Source of the DNA: Methylorubrum extorquens
GTDB lineage: Bacteria; Pseudomonadota; Alphaproteobacteria; Rhizobiales; Beijerinckiaceae
NCBI RefSeq assembly: GCF_024169925.1
Contig: NZ_JALJXF010000001.1
Span: 1,804,001-1,868,000, forward strand
DNA length: 64,000 nucleotides
Direction of reading: 5' to 3'
The notes beneath the pieces were generated by a model. That model was not told the origin of the DNA. It saw nothing but the letters and a program-made list of their open reading frames with translations, and searched no databases. A program made the position numbers and the translations under genes. This document shows, one piece after another, positions 8,581 to 17,660 of this stretch (the first letter of the stretch is position 1; every line of letters begins with the position of its first letter).

Positions 8581-9110
8581 TGCGTCTGTCCCTTCTCGTT
8601 CTTCCGCTCGCGCTCGCCGCGACCGCCGCACTCGCCCACGGCCCGACCCCGCAGAAGGTCTCCCAATCGATCACGATCAAGGCGAGCCCGGACGCGGTGT
8701 GGAAGGTGGCGGGCGATTTCGCCGGCATCGGAAAGTGGCACCCGGCGATCGAGAAGGCGGACGGCAGCGGCTCGAAGGATGGCGGCACCCGCACCCTCAC
8801 CTTCAAGAGCGGCGGTAAGATCGAGGAGAGCCTCGACGAGTACAAGGCAGAGGGCCGCACCTATTCCTACCGGATGGGCGAGCCGGACCTGAAGGCACTG
8901 CCGGTCTCGTCCTACTCGGCGACCTTCACCGTGAGCCCGGAGGGCGACGGCTCCAAGGTCGAGTGGATGGGCCGCTTCTATCGCGGCGATACCGGCAACG
9001 AGCCGCCGGAGAACCTCAGCGACGAGGCCGGCAAGGCGGCGATGAACACGTACTTTTCCGAGGGACTGAAGGGCCTGAAGGCGGCCGTGGAGGGTGGCAA
9101 GGCAAAATGA
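8580..9110 (+). CDS. mxaD: MxaD, periplasmic 17-kDa SRPBCC-type protein
   Basis: 176 residues, ATG 8580 sharing its A with the mxaL TAA. The signal peptide covers residues 1-19 (ATAALA, then HGPTPQK). The mature part is a START/SRPBCC-like domain (ITIKASPDAVWKVAGDFAGI). In M. extorquens the corresponding 17-kDa protein is reported to improve MDH-cytochrome cL interaction without being essential for growth on methanol. The stop overlaps the mxaE start. Confidence 0.93.
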   Translation: MRLSLLVLPLALAATAALAHGPTPQKVSQSITIKASPDAVWKVAGDFAGIGKWHPAIEKADGSGSKDGGTRTLTFKSGGKIEESLDEYKAEGRTYSYRMGEPDLKALPVSSYSATFTVSPEGDGSKVEWMGRFYRGDTGNEPPENLSDEAGKAAMNTYFSEGLKGLKAAVEGGKAK

Positions 9111-10063
9111 TCCGTCCCGCCCTCGCCGCGCTGATCCTCCCGCTCGCCCTCACCGGCCTGCCCGCCGGGCAACCGGCTCAGGCTGCGACGGTCTACGTCG
9201 CGAGCCAGCAGGGGGCGCAGGTCACGCGCGTCGAGGCGGGCGCGGTCGCGGGCCACGCCACCGTCGCTTCTGCCCCCGCGACGGTGGCGGCGGGCGGCGG
9301 GCTGGTGTTCCTCAGCCATCCCGACGGACACGCGATCACGGTCGCCGACGCCGCCACGGGGGCGGTGTTGCGCCGCCTCCCCTACAAGGGCCAGGGCTTC
9401 GGCCTCGCCGCCTCGGCCGACGGGCGGACTCTGTTCGTCGACGACTGGTCGGGCAACCGCGTCGATCGGCTCTCGGTCGCGGACGGCACGGTCGAGGCCT
9501 CCGCCGAGACCGGCCGGGATCCGGCGCACATCACCCTCGACCGGGCCGGCCGGCTCTACGTCGCCGACCGGGAGAGCCATGCGGTCAGCGTGTTCGACGG
9601 GGCGCGGATGACGCGGCTCGCGACGATTCCCGTGGGCACCGCCCCCTTCGCCCTGGCGCTCAGCCCGGACGAGCGCCGCCTTTATGTCGGCAACGTGCGC
9701 AGCAACGACCTCACCGTGATCGACACGGGGGCGCTCAAGGCACTCGCCACCGTGCCGGCCGGCGCCATGCCCTACGGCATTGCCGTGAGCCCGGACGGGG
9801 CGCGGGTGTTCGTAACCAACCAGCATGCCGGAACGGTCACCGTGCTCGATGCGGGCACGCTCGCAACCGCGGCGACCGTCGGCGTCGGCCGCTACCCGGA
9901 GGGCATCGTGATCGAGGGGGGAAAGGCCTACGTGGCGAACTGGTTCTCCGACACCGTGTCCGTCATCGATCTCGCCACGCTGAAGGAACTCACCCAATTG
10001 CCGGTCGCCGAGGGCCCGCGCAGCCTCGCGATCGCCGCCCCGGCGAAGGAAACCCTGCAATGA
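9107..10063 (+). CDS. mxaE: MxaE, secreted YVTN-type beta-propeller protein
   Basis: 318 residues, ATG 9107 (ATGA overlap with mxaD). The signal peptide ends near residue 26 (GQPAQA, then ATVYVAS). The mature chain is a repeated YVTN/NHL-like propeller, with units such as GRLYVADRESHAVSVFDG, RRLYVGNVRSNDLTVIDTG and GKAYVANWFSDTVSVIDL spaced by about 40 residues. No catalytic residues are recognisable. MxaE is conserved in mxa clusters of Methylobacterium, but its function is unknown. Confidence 0.9.
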   Translation: MIRPALAALILPLALTGLPAGQPAQAATVYVASQQGAQVTRVEAGAVAGHATVASAPATVAAGGGLVFLSHPDGHAITVADAATGAVLRRLPYKGQGFGLAASADGRTLFVDDWSGNRVDRLSVADGTVEASAETGRDPAHITLDRAGRLYVADRESHAVSVFDGARMTRLATIPVGTAPFALALSPDERRLYVGNVRSNDLTVIDTGALKALATVPAGAMPYGIAVSPDGARVFVTNQHAGTVTVLDAGTLATAATVGVGRYPEGIVIEGGKAYVANWFSDTVSVIDLATLKELTQLPVAEGPRSLAIAAPAKETLQ

Positions 10064-10671
10064 GACCGCTCGCCGCCGGTCATTTTGTCGGTCTTGCGGC
10101 CGGGCTCGCCGCCCTGCTTCTCCTCTCCGCCTGCGACCGCGGCGAAACCTCCGGCGAGGCGTCGAACGCGGCGCCCGACCGGGGCGATGATGCAGCCATC
10201 GTCGCCTCGACCGCGGAAGACCACCTGCCCGACTGGCTCTCGCCCACCGACGGCACGGATCCTGCCCGTTGGCTCGCGGGACGCGAGGCGGGACACCCCT
10301 TGCCCGGCGACGCGGCTGCAGTCAGGGAACTGCGCGAATCCCTCGACCGGGCGCGCAGCGCCTTCGTGGAAGACAAGCGCATGATCGCCAACCGCACGGT
10401 GCAACTCGGACAGATGCTGTCCGAGATCGGCAAGACGGAATCCTATCGCGGCTTGATCGACGGCCTCGGCGCGATCGCGTCGGTGCGGGGGCGCCACAAG
10501 AGTCTCTACGGCGAGATGTGCCAGCACTACTACAACACCCGCGCCCAGGGCGCCGACCACGCCACCGCCCTCACCCGCCTCGAAGCCCGCGAGCGGCCGG
10601 ACATCGCCGCGCCGGAGATGCCGCCCGATCCGCCCCGGGAAACGGAAAAACAGACGGGAGGGCGGCCTTGA
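10060..10671 (+). CDS. mxaH: MxaH, putative lipoprotein of the mxa cluster
   Basis: 203 residues, ATG 10060 overlapping the mxaE stop. The N-terminus is a lipoprotein signal with lipobox L-S-A-C, cysteine at residue 25, so the mature protein should be lipidated. The rest is charged and helix-rich (LRESLDRARSAFVEDKRMIAN) with no recognised domain. It is found at the end of the cluster in methylotrophs; function unknown. The stop overlaps the TTG start of mxaB. Confidence 0.88.
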   Translation: MRPLAAGHFVGLAAGLAALLLLSACDRGETSGEASNAAPDRGDDAAIVASTAEDHLPDWLSPTDGTDPARWLAGREAGHPLPGDAAAVRELRESLDRARSAFVEDKRMIANRTVQLGQMLSEIGKTESYRGLIDGLGAIASVRGRHKSLYGEMCQHYYNTRAQGADHATALTRLEARERPDIAAPEMPPDPPRETEKQTGGRP

Positions 10672-11357
10672 GTGATGGACGTGCCTCCGCCCGGCCCCTG
10701 CCTCGGACCTTGCCGGTGCGTCCGGAGACGATGCTCGTCATCGACGACCACCCGATCGTGATGCAGGGGGTGCGCCGGCTGGCGGAAGCCGCGGGCGTGG
10801 CCCGAGTCTACGAGGCCGCCGACATCGTCTCGGGCTACCGCCTGTTCCACCGGCACCGGCCGGCCCTCGTCGTGGCCGATCTGAGCTTTCGCGACGACGG
10901 CCTGTCCGGCCTGTCGCTGATCCGCCGCATCCGGGCGCTCGATCCAGCCGCGCGCATCCTCGTCTTCAGCATGCATGCCGACCCGGTGCTGGTCTCCCGC
11001 GCCCTGGAGAGCGGCGCCCTCGGCTTCGCGCTCAAGGATGCCGGATCGGACGCCTTCATCGAGGCTCTCGACGCGGTCCATGCCGGGCAGGGCTACCTGC
11101 CGCACGCGCTCGCCACCGACGTGGCGATGCTGAACCGCAGCGCCCGGCCCGCCCCGCTCGCCACCTTGAGCGCGCGCGAATTGCAGATCCTGTCGCTGCT
11201 GAGCCAGGGCAAATCCTACGACGCCATCGCCAGCGCCATGGCGGTGAGCTACCGCACGATCATCAATGCCAGTTCCAGCATGCGCAAGAAGCTCGGCGTC
11301 GAGTCGCGCGCCGGCCTGGTCCAGATCGCGGTCAACCGGCGCAACGCGCTGCTGTGA
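10668..11357 (+). CDS. mxaB: MxaB, NarL/FixJ-type response regulator of methanol oxidation
   Basis: 229 residues from TTG 10668, supported by a GGGAGG site at 10656-10661 and a TTGA overlap with mxaH; ATG 10731 would remove a non-conserved leader only. The receiver domain has the D26-D27 acidic pair, the likely phospho-acceptor D71 and a C-terminal LuxR-type helix-turn-helix (LSARELQILSLLSQGKSYDA). MxaB is genetically required for mxaF transcription in M. extorquens. No partner kinase is adjacent. This is the last gene of the cluster. Confidence 0.93.
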   Translation: MSDGRASARPLPRTLPVRPETMLVIDDHPIVMQGVRRLAEAAGVARVYEAADIVSGYRLFHRHRPALVVADLSFRDDGLSGLSLIRRIRALDPAARILVFSMHADPVLVSRALESGALGFALKDAGSDAFIEALDAVHAGQGYLPHALATDVAMLNRSARPAPLATLSARELQILSLLSQGKSYDAIASAMAVSYRTIINASSSMRKKLGVESRAGLVQIAVNRRNALL

Positions 11358-11358
11358 T

Positions 11359-11465
11359 ACGGTTTCCGCTGATCCAAGCGGGGATCGTATCGCTCAGCCC
11401 GCGCGGCGCCTGAGCGAAGCCCAAATCCGCCATCCCGAAGGGATCAGCCGGATTTGGTATGAGTC
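11359..11465. repeat. Dispersed intergenic repeat, family A, copy 1
   Basis: This stretch is the reverse complement, with a few mismatches, of most of 39613-39757. Both contain the GATCCCTTCGGGATGGCGG core, the block around CAGGCGCCGCGCGGGCT and the pair formed by CCGCTTGGATCA with GCGGAAACC. It sits just after mxaB. Length, lack of coding capacity and opposite orientation fit a non-autonomous, REP-like element. Confidence 0.75.
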
Positions 11466-11504
11466 CGTTCGAAGGGGCGGCCGGCGGGCAAGCGAACAGT
11501 CATC

Positions 11505-11567
11505 CCGTCCTCACCCTCTCCTGAGGTGCCCGCGACAGTGGGCCTCGAAGGATGAGGGGCGGGTTGG
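11505..11567. repeat. Dispersed intergenic repeat, family B, copy 1
   Basis: It contains CTCCTGAGGTGCCCGCGACA followed by GGCCTCGAAGGATGAGG. The same framework, CCTGAGGT then a short variable hairpin then CCTCGAAGGATGA, recurs at 53161-53230 and in modified form at 22797-22905. All three lie between genes and can fold into a stem. Function unknown. Confidence 0.65.
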
Positions 11568-11574
11568 ATCGCCG

Positions 11575-11934
11575 TCACTCGGCGAACGGGGCCCGCGGGC
11601 TGGCATCGCCCGCGGGCGTGGCGAAGGGCAACGTCAGGGCCGCCGCGGCGAGCATGGCGGTGATCCAGCGCTTCGGCCGATCGGGCTGGCTCGCGGTGCG
11701 CGTCGGACCGTTGAGGCGGGGCCGGTGCAGCTCCCCGCCGAGCGGGGCCGGACGGCGGCCCTCCTCCGGCCCGCGGTCCCGGCCCCGATCGAGGTTCCGC
11801 TCCACCGCGCCGAGCAACGCGGCGGCGTCCCCGTCCAGGCTGTCCCAGTGCCGGGTCAGGGCGCCGTGCTCCGCCGGCTCGGACGCCGCGGCGTCCGGTC
11901 CGGTCTCCGTTATCCGCTCCTCGGGGGCTGTCAT
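11575..11934 (-). CDS. Small hypothetical protein with C-terminal hydrophobic segment
   Basis: 119 residues, not recognised. It starts ten bases after the end of the mannose-1-phosphate guanylyltransferase gene on the same strand and would be its last operon member. The N-terminal half is acidic and alanine-rich; residues about 90-108 (RWITAMLAAAALTLPFA) could be a membrane anchor. The composition is that of the local genome. It might still be a chance open frame in this high-GC sequence. Confidence 0.5.
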   Translation of the reverse strand: MTAPEERITETGPDAAASEPAEHGALTRHWDSLDGDAAALLGAVERNLDRGRDRGPEEGRRPAPLGGELHRPRLNGPTRTASQPDRPKRWITAMLAAAALTLPFATPAGDASPRAPFAE

Positions 11935-11943
11935 GGCGAGCGG

Positions 11944-13353
11944 TCAGGCGCGGTGGTAGGCGTCCTCGAGGCGGACGATGTCGTCCTCGCCGAGGTAGCT
12001 GCCGAGTTGCACCTCGATCAGTTCGACATCGTCGTTGCCGGGATTCTCGAGGCGGTGGATGGCGCCGAGCGGGATGAAGATGTGCTCGCTCTCGCGGTAA
12101 TCGGCGACCGTGTCGTCCACGGTGACCCGGGCGCAGCCGCGCACCACGACCCAGTGCTCGGCCCGGTGGCGATGCTTCTGAAGGGAGAGCCGGCCGCCGG
12201 GTGCAACGGTGATCCGCTTGACCTGGAAGCCGTCGGAGGCCTCCAGCACCCGGTAGCTACCCCAGGGGCGGTGCGAGGAGGCGTGCCACTCGGCCTGGGG
12301 CCGGCCCTTGCTGCGCAGGATCTCGACCATCTTGCGCACGTCGCCGGAGCGGCTGCGGTCGGCCACCAGGATCGCGTCCTTCTCGGCCACCACCACGAGG
12401 TCGCGCACGCCGACGAGCGAGGTCACCATCCCCTCCGAGGAGACGAAGCAGCCCTCGGTGTCAAACAGCTCGGCCGCGCCGCGGCTGACATTGCCGAGGT
12501 CGTCCCGCTCGCTGATCGCCCAGAGCGCGTTCCAGTTGCCGACATCCGACCAGCCGCAGCGCATCCGCGCGACCGCGGCGCGGCTCGTCTTCTCCATCAC
12601 CGCAAAGTCGAGGGAGGTCTTGTGGGTGCCGGCAAACCCCTCGGCGTCGAGGGCGACCGCCCCGCCCTCGTCGGCGGCGGCCTCGACCGCCCGCGCGGCG
12701 GCGGCCGCCGTGCCGGGATCGAACGCGGCGTACTCGGCGCACAGGGTGTCCGCGCGCATCAGGAAGTTGCCGGAGTTCCATAGCCAGCGGTCCGAGAGGT
12801 AGGTCGCGGCACGGGCCGCATCCGGCTTCTCGGCGAAGGTGTGGACCGCATGGCAGCGCGCCTCGACGCGCGTGCCGGGCCGGATCCAGCCATATTCGGT
12901 GCTGGCGTGATCCGCCTCGATGCCGAAGGTGACGAGCCGCCCCGCCCGCGCCGCCGGCAGGGCGGAGGCCACCGCCCGGCGGAAGGCCCGCGGCTCGGTG
13001 ACGATGTGGTCGGAGGGCAGCACGAGCACCACCGCGTCCGGATCCTGCCGCGCCACCAGGGTGCAGGCGGCCAGGATCGCCGGGCCGGAATCGCGGCGCT
13101 CCGGCTCCAGCAGCAGGGTGACGCCCGCATCGATGGCCGCCGCCTGCTTCTCGACGAGGCAGCGGTGATCGCGGTTCGCCACAACGATCGGCCGGGCGAA
13201 GAGCGGGCCCTGGAGCCGCATCAGGGTCTGCTGGAAGGTCGAGTGCGGCCCGAGCAGGGGCACGAACTGCTTCGGCATCGAGCTGCGGGAGGTGGGCCAG
13301 AGCCGCGTTCCCGAGCCGCCGCAGAGGATGACGGGCTGGATCCGTGCAGGCAT
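11944..13353 (-). CDS. manC: Mannose-1-phosphate guanylyltransferase / mannose-6-phosphate isomerase
   Basis: 469 residues from the ATG at 13353, the usual length of type II GMP/PMI enzymes. The N-terminal nucleotidyltransferase carries GGSGTRLWPTSRSSMPKQF close to the start and FAEKPDAA in mid-chain. The C-terminal cupin-type isomerase domain has RPWGSYRVLE and QKHRHRAEHWVV, with metal-binding histidines. It makes GDP-mannose from mannose-1-P and may also interconvert fructose-6-P and mannose-6-P. It lies downstream of the polysaccharide export gene, separated by a small tandem repeat, and supplies substrate for the GDP-mannose epimerase at 17661. Confidence 0.93.
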   Translation of the reverse strand: MPARIQPVILCGGSGTRLWPTSRSSMPKQFVPLLGPHSTFQQTLMRLQGPLFARPIVVANRDHRCLVEKQAAAIDAGVTLLLEPERRDSGPAILAACTLVARQDPDAVVLVLPSDHIVTEPRAFRRAVASALPAARAGRLVTFGIEADHASTEYGWIRPGTRVEARCHAVHTFAEKPDAARAATYLSDRWLWNSGNFLMRADTLCAEYAAFDPGTAAAAARAVEAAADEGGAVALDAEGFAGTHKTSLDFAVMEKTSRAAVARMRCGWSDVGNWNALWAISERDDLGNVSRGAAELFDTEGCFVSSEGMVTSLVGVRDLVVVAEKDAILVADRSRSGDVRKMVEILRSKGRPQAEWHASSHRPWGSYRVLEASDGFQVKRITVAPGGRLSLQKHRHRAEHWVVVRGCARVTVDDTVADYRESEHIFIPLGAIHRLENPGNDDVELIEVQLGSYLGEDDIVRLEDAYHRA

Positions 13354-13374
13354 CGACGGGCGTCCTTTTGTGCT

Positions 13375-13416
13375 GGGACTTGGGAAAAGGGGCTTGGAAA
13401 AAGGGACTTGGGAAAA
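13375..13416. repeat. Three tandem 14-bp repeats between export gene and manC
   Basis: The units at 13375-13388 and 13403-13416 are identical (GGGACTTGGGAAAA on the plus strand). The middle unit at 13389-13402 is GGGGCTTGGAAAAA, differing at a few bases. They fill most of the 67-base gap between the stop of the export gene and the manC start, so they lie in the transcript just upstream of the manC ribosome site. Confidence 0.9.
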
Positions 13417-13420
13417 GGGG

Positions 13421-14785
13421 TCAGGGGGTTTCGACCGCGCTGCGCAGGGCGGGTGCCGCCTGCGAGACGGGGCCGGGAGCGGCCGCCCCGCCACGGGCGG
13501 GGGCAGGGGCCGGCGCCTCTCCGGTGCCGGCCTTGGCGGGCGAGACCTGCACGACGTCGCCCGGAAGCAGCACGGAGGTCAGGCTGGCCCGGAACGTCAC
13601 CGCCCGGTCGCGCAGGGTCCGCGTCACCTCGACGGCCCAGCCGGTAGCCTCGGTGCCGCCGTCGGAGGCAGCAAGCCGCCGGGCGCGGCTCTCCAAGAGG
13701 TCGCGGGCGATGGGCAGGCTCGCCTCCGTCTCCAGCAATTGCTGCCGGGTGGCCTGAAGGTCGGCCACGACCCGGCGGCGATGGCCGTTCTCGGTGTCGC
13801 GCTGGCGTAGGGTCATTTCGCCGGTGGCGGTGCCGTTGCGGGCGAGTTCCGCGTCGATCCGGGCGAGTTCCGCCCGCACCCGGGCGTTCTCCCGCTGCCG
13901 GTCCACCATGATCGTCTGCAGGCCGTGACCGTTATCGGTCAGCCGCGCATAGTTGCGGACCTGGGCCTCGGTCAGCTTCACCTGCTCCTCGATCAGGGAC
14001 CGCTGCTGGGTCAGCGACGTCCGCTCGGTCTCCAGCCGCTCGACCTGCTGGCGCATCAGACCGATTTCGCTCCGCTCCGTCTCGCGCTGGAGCGAGAAGA
14101 TCTCCTGCTCGCCGCGCAGCAGCGCCGTCGCCTCCGGACCGATCAGCTCGTCTGAGACGAAGCTTGCGCGTCCGTCGCGCTGGGCCTCCAGCCGAAGCTG
14201 CCGGGCGCGCTGGGCGAGCCGGGCGAGTTCCAGGCTCCGCAGACGCTCGCGCGCGGTCAGCACCTCGCCCTTGAGTTCGGTGATCGAGCGGTCGCCGACC
14301 CGCCCGCCGCCGGCGAGCGCCACCGCGCCGAGCACGGTGAGGCCGTAGCGGTAGGTGTAGCTGCCGGGCGAGCGCACCTCGCCGAGCACGTAGACCGGCT
14401 TCATCTCGGACAGCCGCAGGCTGACGGTGGCCGAGCGCAGGTAACCGTCGTTGAGTCGGGTGCGCACCAGGGTCTCGGCCTGCTCGGACGACAGCCCGGC
14501 GACCCGGACGCGCCCGACCATCGGCAGGTTTAGGTCGCCCACCGCATCGACCACGTACTCGCCGGTCAGGTCTGTCTGGCCGAAGACGACCATCGTCACC
14601 TTGTCGCCGCTCGACAGCAGCAGCGCGGTCTCGGCGGAGGGCTCCGGCAAGGCCTCCGGAGCCTGCGCCTCGGCGGCCAGGGGGGCGCTCGCGAGAAGGA
14701 GCACGAGGCCCGAGCCGAGCATGGCGCCGAGCGCTGCGCGGCGCCCCTCGCCGTCCCGAAACCGCAATGTCCTGAAATCGAGCAT
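13421..14785 (-). CDS. Polysaccharide export outer-membrane protein, Wza/ExoF type
   Basis: 454 residues, ATG at 14785. The signal peptide region is about residues 18-41 ([19 protein letters not shown]); no lipobox cysteine is present. The Poly_export domain begins near residue 58 ([21 protein letters not shown]) and is followed by a SLBB-like segment ([17 protein letters not shown]). Residues about 165-395 form a long coiled coil rich in Arg, Glu and Gln, as in ExoF-type proteins, which span the periplasm. It should form the exit channel for exopolysaccharide with the Wzz-like protein at 20339. It is divergent from the UDP-xylose synthase-like gene. Confidence 0.88.
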   Translation of the reverse strand: MLDFRTLRFRDGEGRRAALGAMLGSGLVLLLASAPLAAEAQAPEALPEPSAETALLLSSGDKVTMVVFGQTDLTGEYVVDAVGDLNLPMVGRVRVAGLSSEQAETLVRTRLNDGYLRSATVSLRLSEMKPVYVLGEVRSPGSYTYRYGLTVLGAVALAGGGRVGDRSITELKGEVLTARERLRSLELARLAQRARQLRLEAQRDGRASFVSDELIGPEATALLRGEQEIFSLQRETERSEIGLMRQQVERLETERTSLTQQRSLIEEQVKLTEAQVRNYARLTDNGHGLQTIMVDRQRENARVRAELARIDAELARNGTATGEMTLRQRDTENGHRRRVVADLQATRQQLLETEASLPIARDLLESRARRLAASDGGTEATGWAVEVTRTLRDRAVTFRASLTSVLLPGDVVQVSPAKAGTGEAPAPAPARGGAAAPGPVSQAAPALRSAVETP

Positions 14786-15235
14786 GCCTTCGCCTCTCGG
14801 GCCGCTTGCAGTCCGCTTGCCGGGCGCCGGCCGGCGACGCGGCCGTTCGGGAGACTTGCCCGCTCGGCCGGTACCCCGGCGGTGCCTGCCCGAAGCCTTC
14901 CGTGCTCGAGGGAGCGCCGGGGAGAAGCGGGAGGCGGCCGGGCTGTCGTGACGCCCTGTTTGAATGCCAGAGCTCCTCTCCGTTGGCTCTGGCTATTCGG
15001 TCACCTGAGGGTTCGCGACCGGGTTAGTCCGACGGGGCCGGTTGCGGCGCCGCGGCGCGGTTGGGAACCGATTCCGCGCGCGCCGCTTGGCCCACGGCAA
15101 GAACGGGCCTCACGCCTCCCGATCGCGGTAGACCGCCTTCGCACGCAGGACGTCGCGTCTTCCTCGAAACAGCAATGCCGCACCCGATCAAGGTCTTCTA
15201 AGCTGGGATCGACCGACAATTGGAGACGTCGAGCG
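14786..15235. other. Divergent intergenic region between export gene and uxs-like gene
   Basis: 450 bases without a convincing gene. It should hold the promoters of both divergent polysaccharide transcripts. An inverted repeat GCCAGAGC (14966-14973) / GCTCTGGC (14986-14993) with a 12-base spacer is a possible regulator site. TGGAG at 15221-15225 is the probable ribosome site of the next gene. Confidence 0.5.
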
Positions 15236-16237
15236 ATGAAGAAGCGTATCCTCGTGACGGGTGGAGCCGGATTTGTCGGCAGCCACCTGTGCGATCGACT
15301 GGTGGCGCAGGGGCATGACGTGCTCGCGGTCGATAATTTCTACACGGGCGACCGGGCGAACCTGGCAGGGCACCTGAGCAACCCGCGCTTCGAGGTCATG
15401 CGGCACGACGTGACCTTCCCGCTCCATGTCGAGGTGGACGAAATCTACAATCTCGCCTGCCCCGCCTCACCGATCCACTATCAGCGCGACCCGGTACAGA
15501 CCACGAAGACGAGCGTGATCGGCGCCATCAACATGCTCGGGCTCGCCAAGCGGCTCGGCATCCCGATCCTCCAGGCCTCCACCAGCGAGATCTACGGCGA
15601 TCCGGACGTGCACCCGCAGCCGGAGGATTATCGCGGCCTCGTCAGCGTCAGCGGCCCGCGCGCCTGCTACGACGAGGGCAAGCGCTGCGCCGAGACCCTG
15701 TTCTTCGACTACCAGCGTCGGCACGGCGTGCAGATCCGCGTGGCGCGCATCTTCAACACCTACGGGCCGCGGATGAACCGCGACGACGGCCGGGTCGTCT
15801 CGAACTTCGTGGTGCAGGCGCTGCGGGGCGAGCCGATCACCCTCTACGGCGACGGCCGCCAGACCCGCGCCTTCTGCTTCGTCGACGACCTCGTCGAGGG
15901 GCTGATGCGCCTGATGAACGTCGATGGCACGCTCGACGGCGCGGTCAATCTCGGCAACCCGACCGAGGTGACCATCGCCGAGATCGCCGGGCGGATCATC
16001 GCGCTCACCGGCTCGCGCTCGGAGATCGTCTACCGCCCGCTGCCGCAGGACGACCCGCGCCAGCGCTGCCCCGACATCACCCGGGCGAAGGCGATGCTGC
16101 ACTGGACCCCGAAGGTCGATCTCGACGAGGGGCTGACGCGGACGATCGGCTACTTCGAGGCGCTGCTCTCGGCCTCCGGCTCGAGCGTGACGCCGTTCGA
16201 GCCGGCATTGCCCGAACTCGCGAAGACCGGCTCATGA
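15236..16237 (+). CDS. NAD-dependent UDP-glucuronate decarboxylase (UDP-xylose synthase) family protein
   Basis: 333 residues, ATG 15236 after TGGAG. Extended short-chain dehydrogenase: Rossmann motif TGGAGFVG at residues 8-15, Thr116 in [11 protein letters not shown], and catalytic Y145-x3-K149 in ACYDEGKR. The [12 protein letters not shown] and [15 protein letters not shown] segments are hallmarks of UDP-xylose synthases. The expected reaction is UDP-glucuronate to UDP-xylose plus CO2 through a 4-keto intermediate, supplying xylose for a polysaccharide. A related dTDP- or UDP-sugar epimerase is a less likely alternative. It overlaps the next gene by four bases (ATGA). Confidence 0.88.
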   Translation: MKKRILVTGGAGFVGSHLCDRLVAQGHDVLAVDNFYTGDRANLAGHLSNPRFEVMRHDVTFPLHVEVDEIYNLACPASPIHYQRDPVQTTKTSVIGAINMLGLAKRLGIPILQASTSEIYGDPDVHPQPEDYRGLVSVSGPRACYDEGKRCAETLFFDYQRRHGVQIRVARIFNTYGPRMNRDDGRVVSNFVVQALRGEPITLYGDGRQTRAFCFVDDLVEGLMRLMNVDGTLDGAVNLGNPTEVTIAEIAGRIIALTGSRSEIVYRPLPQDDPRQRCPDITRAKAMLHWTPKVDLDEGLTRTIGYFEALLSASGSSVTPFEPALPELAKTGS

Positions 16238-17013
16238 GCGTGCCCCTCCCCCGCGTTCCGATCCTGGGGGTGCCGGTCAGCGCGATCACCCTGGACGACG
16301 CGGTGATGGCGGTCGAGGACTGGATCCTCGGCCGCCAGCGCCATTACGTCTGCATCACCGGCGCCCACGGCGTCATCGAGTGCCAGACGGATCGCGCCTT
16401 GCGCGCGATCCACGAGGGCGCCGGCCTCGTCACGCCGGACGGGATGCCGCTGGTCTTCATGGCGCGCCGACTCGGCTTCCCGCACACGCAGCGGGTCTAC
16501 GGACCCGACCTCATGCGCGCGCTCACGGCCCTGTCCGCCCGCAAGGGCTACCGGCAATACTACTTCGGGGGCGGCTCCGGCCTGCCCGAGCGGCTGGCCG
16601 CGCGGCTGACGGAGCAGTTCCCCGACCTGCCCGTCGCCGGCAGCTTCTCGCCCCCCTTCCGCCCGGCCACGCCGGAGGAGGACGAGGCGATCATCGCGCG
16701 CATCAACGCGGCGGCGCCCGACATCCTGTGGGTGGGCCTCAGCACCCCGAAGCAGGAATACTGGATGGCGCGCCACCGCGACCGGCTCGATGTGCCGGTC
16801 ATGGTCGGCGTCGGCGCGGCCTTCGACTTCCTCGCCGGCACCAAGCGTCAGGCGCCGGCCTGGATGCAGCGGCGCGGGCTCGAATGGGCCTTCCGCCTCG
16901 GCACCGAACCGCGCCGGCTGTCGCGCCGCTACGGGCGGATCGTGCCCGAATTCATGCTGCGCGCCGCGTTCCAGCTCCTGAACGCGCCGTCGCGACCGCG
17001 CCGATCGTTCTAG
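16234..17013 (+). CDS. WecG/TagA/CpsF family glycosyltransferase
   Basis: 259 residues, ATG 16234 coupled to the upstream gene. Family motifs: [26 protein letters not shown] (the catalytic Asp region), [13 protein letters not shown] and [20 protein letters not shown] with [11 protein letters not shown] at the end. Members transfer N-acetylmannosaminuronate, ManNAc or related sugars onto a lipid-linked acceptor at the inner membrane face. Here it probably adds the second sugar to the primer made by the transferase at 18732; donor specificity cannot be read. Confidence 0.9.
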   Translation: MSVPLPRVPILGVPVSAITLDDAVMAVEDWILGRQRHYVCITGAHGVIECQTDRALRAIHEGAGLVTPDGMPLVFMARRLGFPHTQRVYGPDLMRALTALSARKGYRQYYFGGGSGLPERLAARLTEQFPDLPVAGSFSPPFRPATPEEDEAIIARINAAAPDILWVGLSTPKQEYWMARHRDRLDVPVMVGVGAAFDFLAGTKRQAPAWMQRRGLEWAFRLGTEPRRLSRRYGRIVPEFMLRAAFQLLNAPSRPRRSF

Positions 17014-17150
17014 AAACCGTCCCCGAGAGGGACGCTCTTCCAAAGAAACAATACCCGGCAATAACTTGACGCCCTCCGCGGATGGGGAGACTCGTGAGAG
17101 ACAGGAGCTACCTGCGGTTTCCGGCTGATTGCTTCGGGCACCGTTGGCTC

Positions 17151-17340
17151 CCCTCTCCCCGCACGCGGGGAGAGGGCTTCATGCCCCCTCGTCGGGGCAT
17201 GAAGCGAGGCGGCAGCCGAAGGTGAGGGGGCGCTTCAGGAACAGCCTCCTCCGGCGCGCCCCCTCACCTCCGCTTCGGCTTCCCGCAGGCACGGCAGGGT
17301 GCCTCCGGGACTCTTCCCGCACGCGGGGAAAGGGGGGATC
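17151..17340. repeat. Composite palindromic intergenic element
   Basis: Three stem-loops follow one another. CCCTCTCCCC/GGGGAGAGGG pairs at 17151-17176. CTTCATGCCCC/GGGGCATGAAG pairs at 17177-17204. An imperfect long pairing links AGCCGAAGGTGAGGGGGCGC (about 17215-17234) with GCGCCCCCTCACCTCCGCTTC (about 17255-17278). A partial second copy of the first stem's CCGCACGCGGGG block closes the element near 17330. The layout suggests fused REP-like units. Confidence 0.7.
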
Positions 17341-17384
17341 CGCACGCCCCGAAGCGATCAACCGGTCACCGCATCAGCCCCTGT

Positions 17385-17428
17385 CCGGAGACGTGGCCCG
17401 ATCCGACACGATCGGGCCACGTCTCCGG
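17385..17428. repeat. Perfect 18-bp-stem hairpin upstream of the GDP-mannose epimerase gene
   Basis: CCGGAGACGTGGCCCGAT (17385-17402) and ATCGGGCCACGTCTCCGG (17411-17428) are exact reverse complements around an eight-base loop, which can close one more C:G pair. No T-run follows on either strand. It could end transcription of the upstream operon in a Rho-assisted way or be another mobile palindrome. Confidence 0.8.
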
Positions 17429-17660
17429 CTGTCATCATTCAAGGGGCTTTCTCATGCCGATATCGCGAGCAGCGGGGCTCTTGCGGGGCACCCGGCACGC
17501 GCTCCATCAGGCTCTCTTTCGACGTGCCGGGCTCCACTTGGTCGCGCAGCGCCCCAAAGGATTACCGTAGCGCGAAAGTATGATCGCCCATCGAGAAGAT
17601 ATGCTTAGACCGCCCTCGAAATAAGAATGGAAGCGCCAAAGCAGAAAAGGCGTCACACCC

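Larger units (their letters stand above)
17014..17660. other. Long intergenic region with clustered palindromes
   Basis: 647 bases without a supported gene. Bases 17151-17340 hold a mosaic of stem-loops and 17385-17428 a very strong hairpin, both listed separately. The last 200 bases, ending in an A-rich stretch about 17600-17650, probably carry the promoter of the epimerase gene. Confidence 0.6.

Noticed and set aside
11266..12783. A 505-codon plus-strand frame over ManC
   Set aside because: Antisense shadow of the guanylyltransferase gene; its composition lacks any recognisable domain.
17151..17428. CRISPR array
   Set aside because: The palindromes differ in sequence and spacing, with no regular repeat-spacer pattern and no cas genes.
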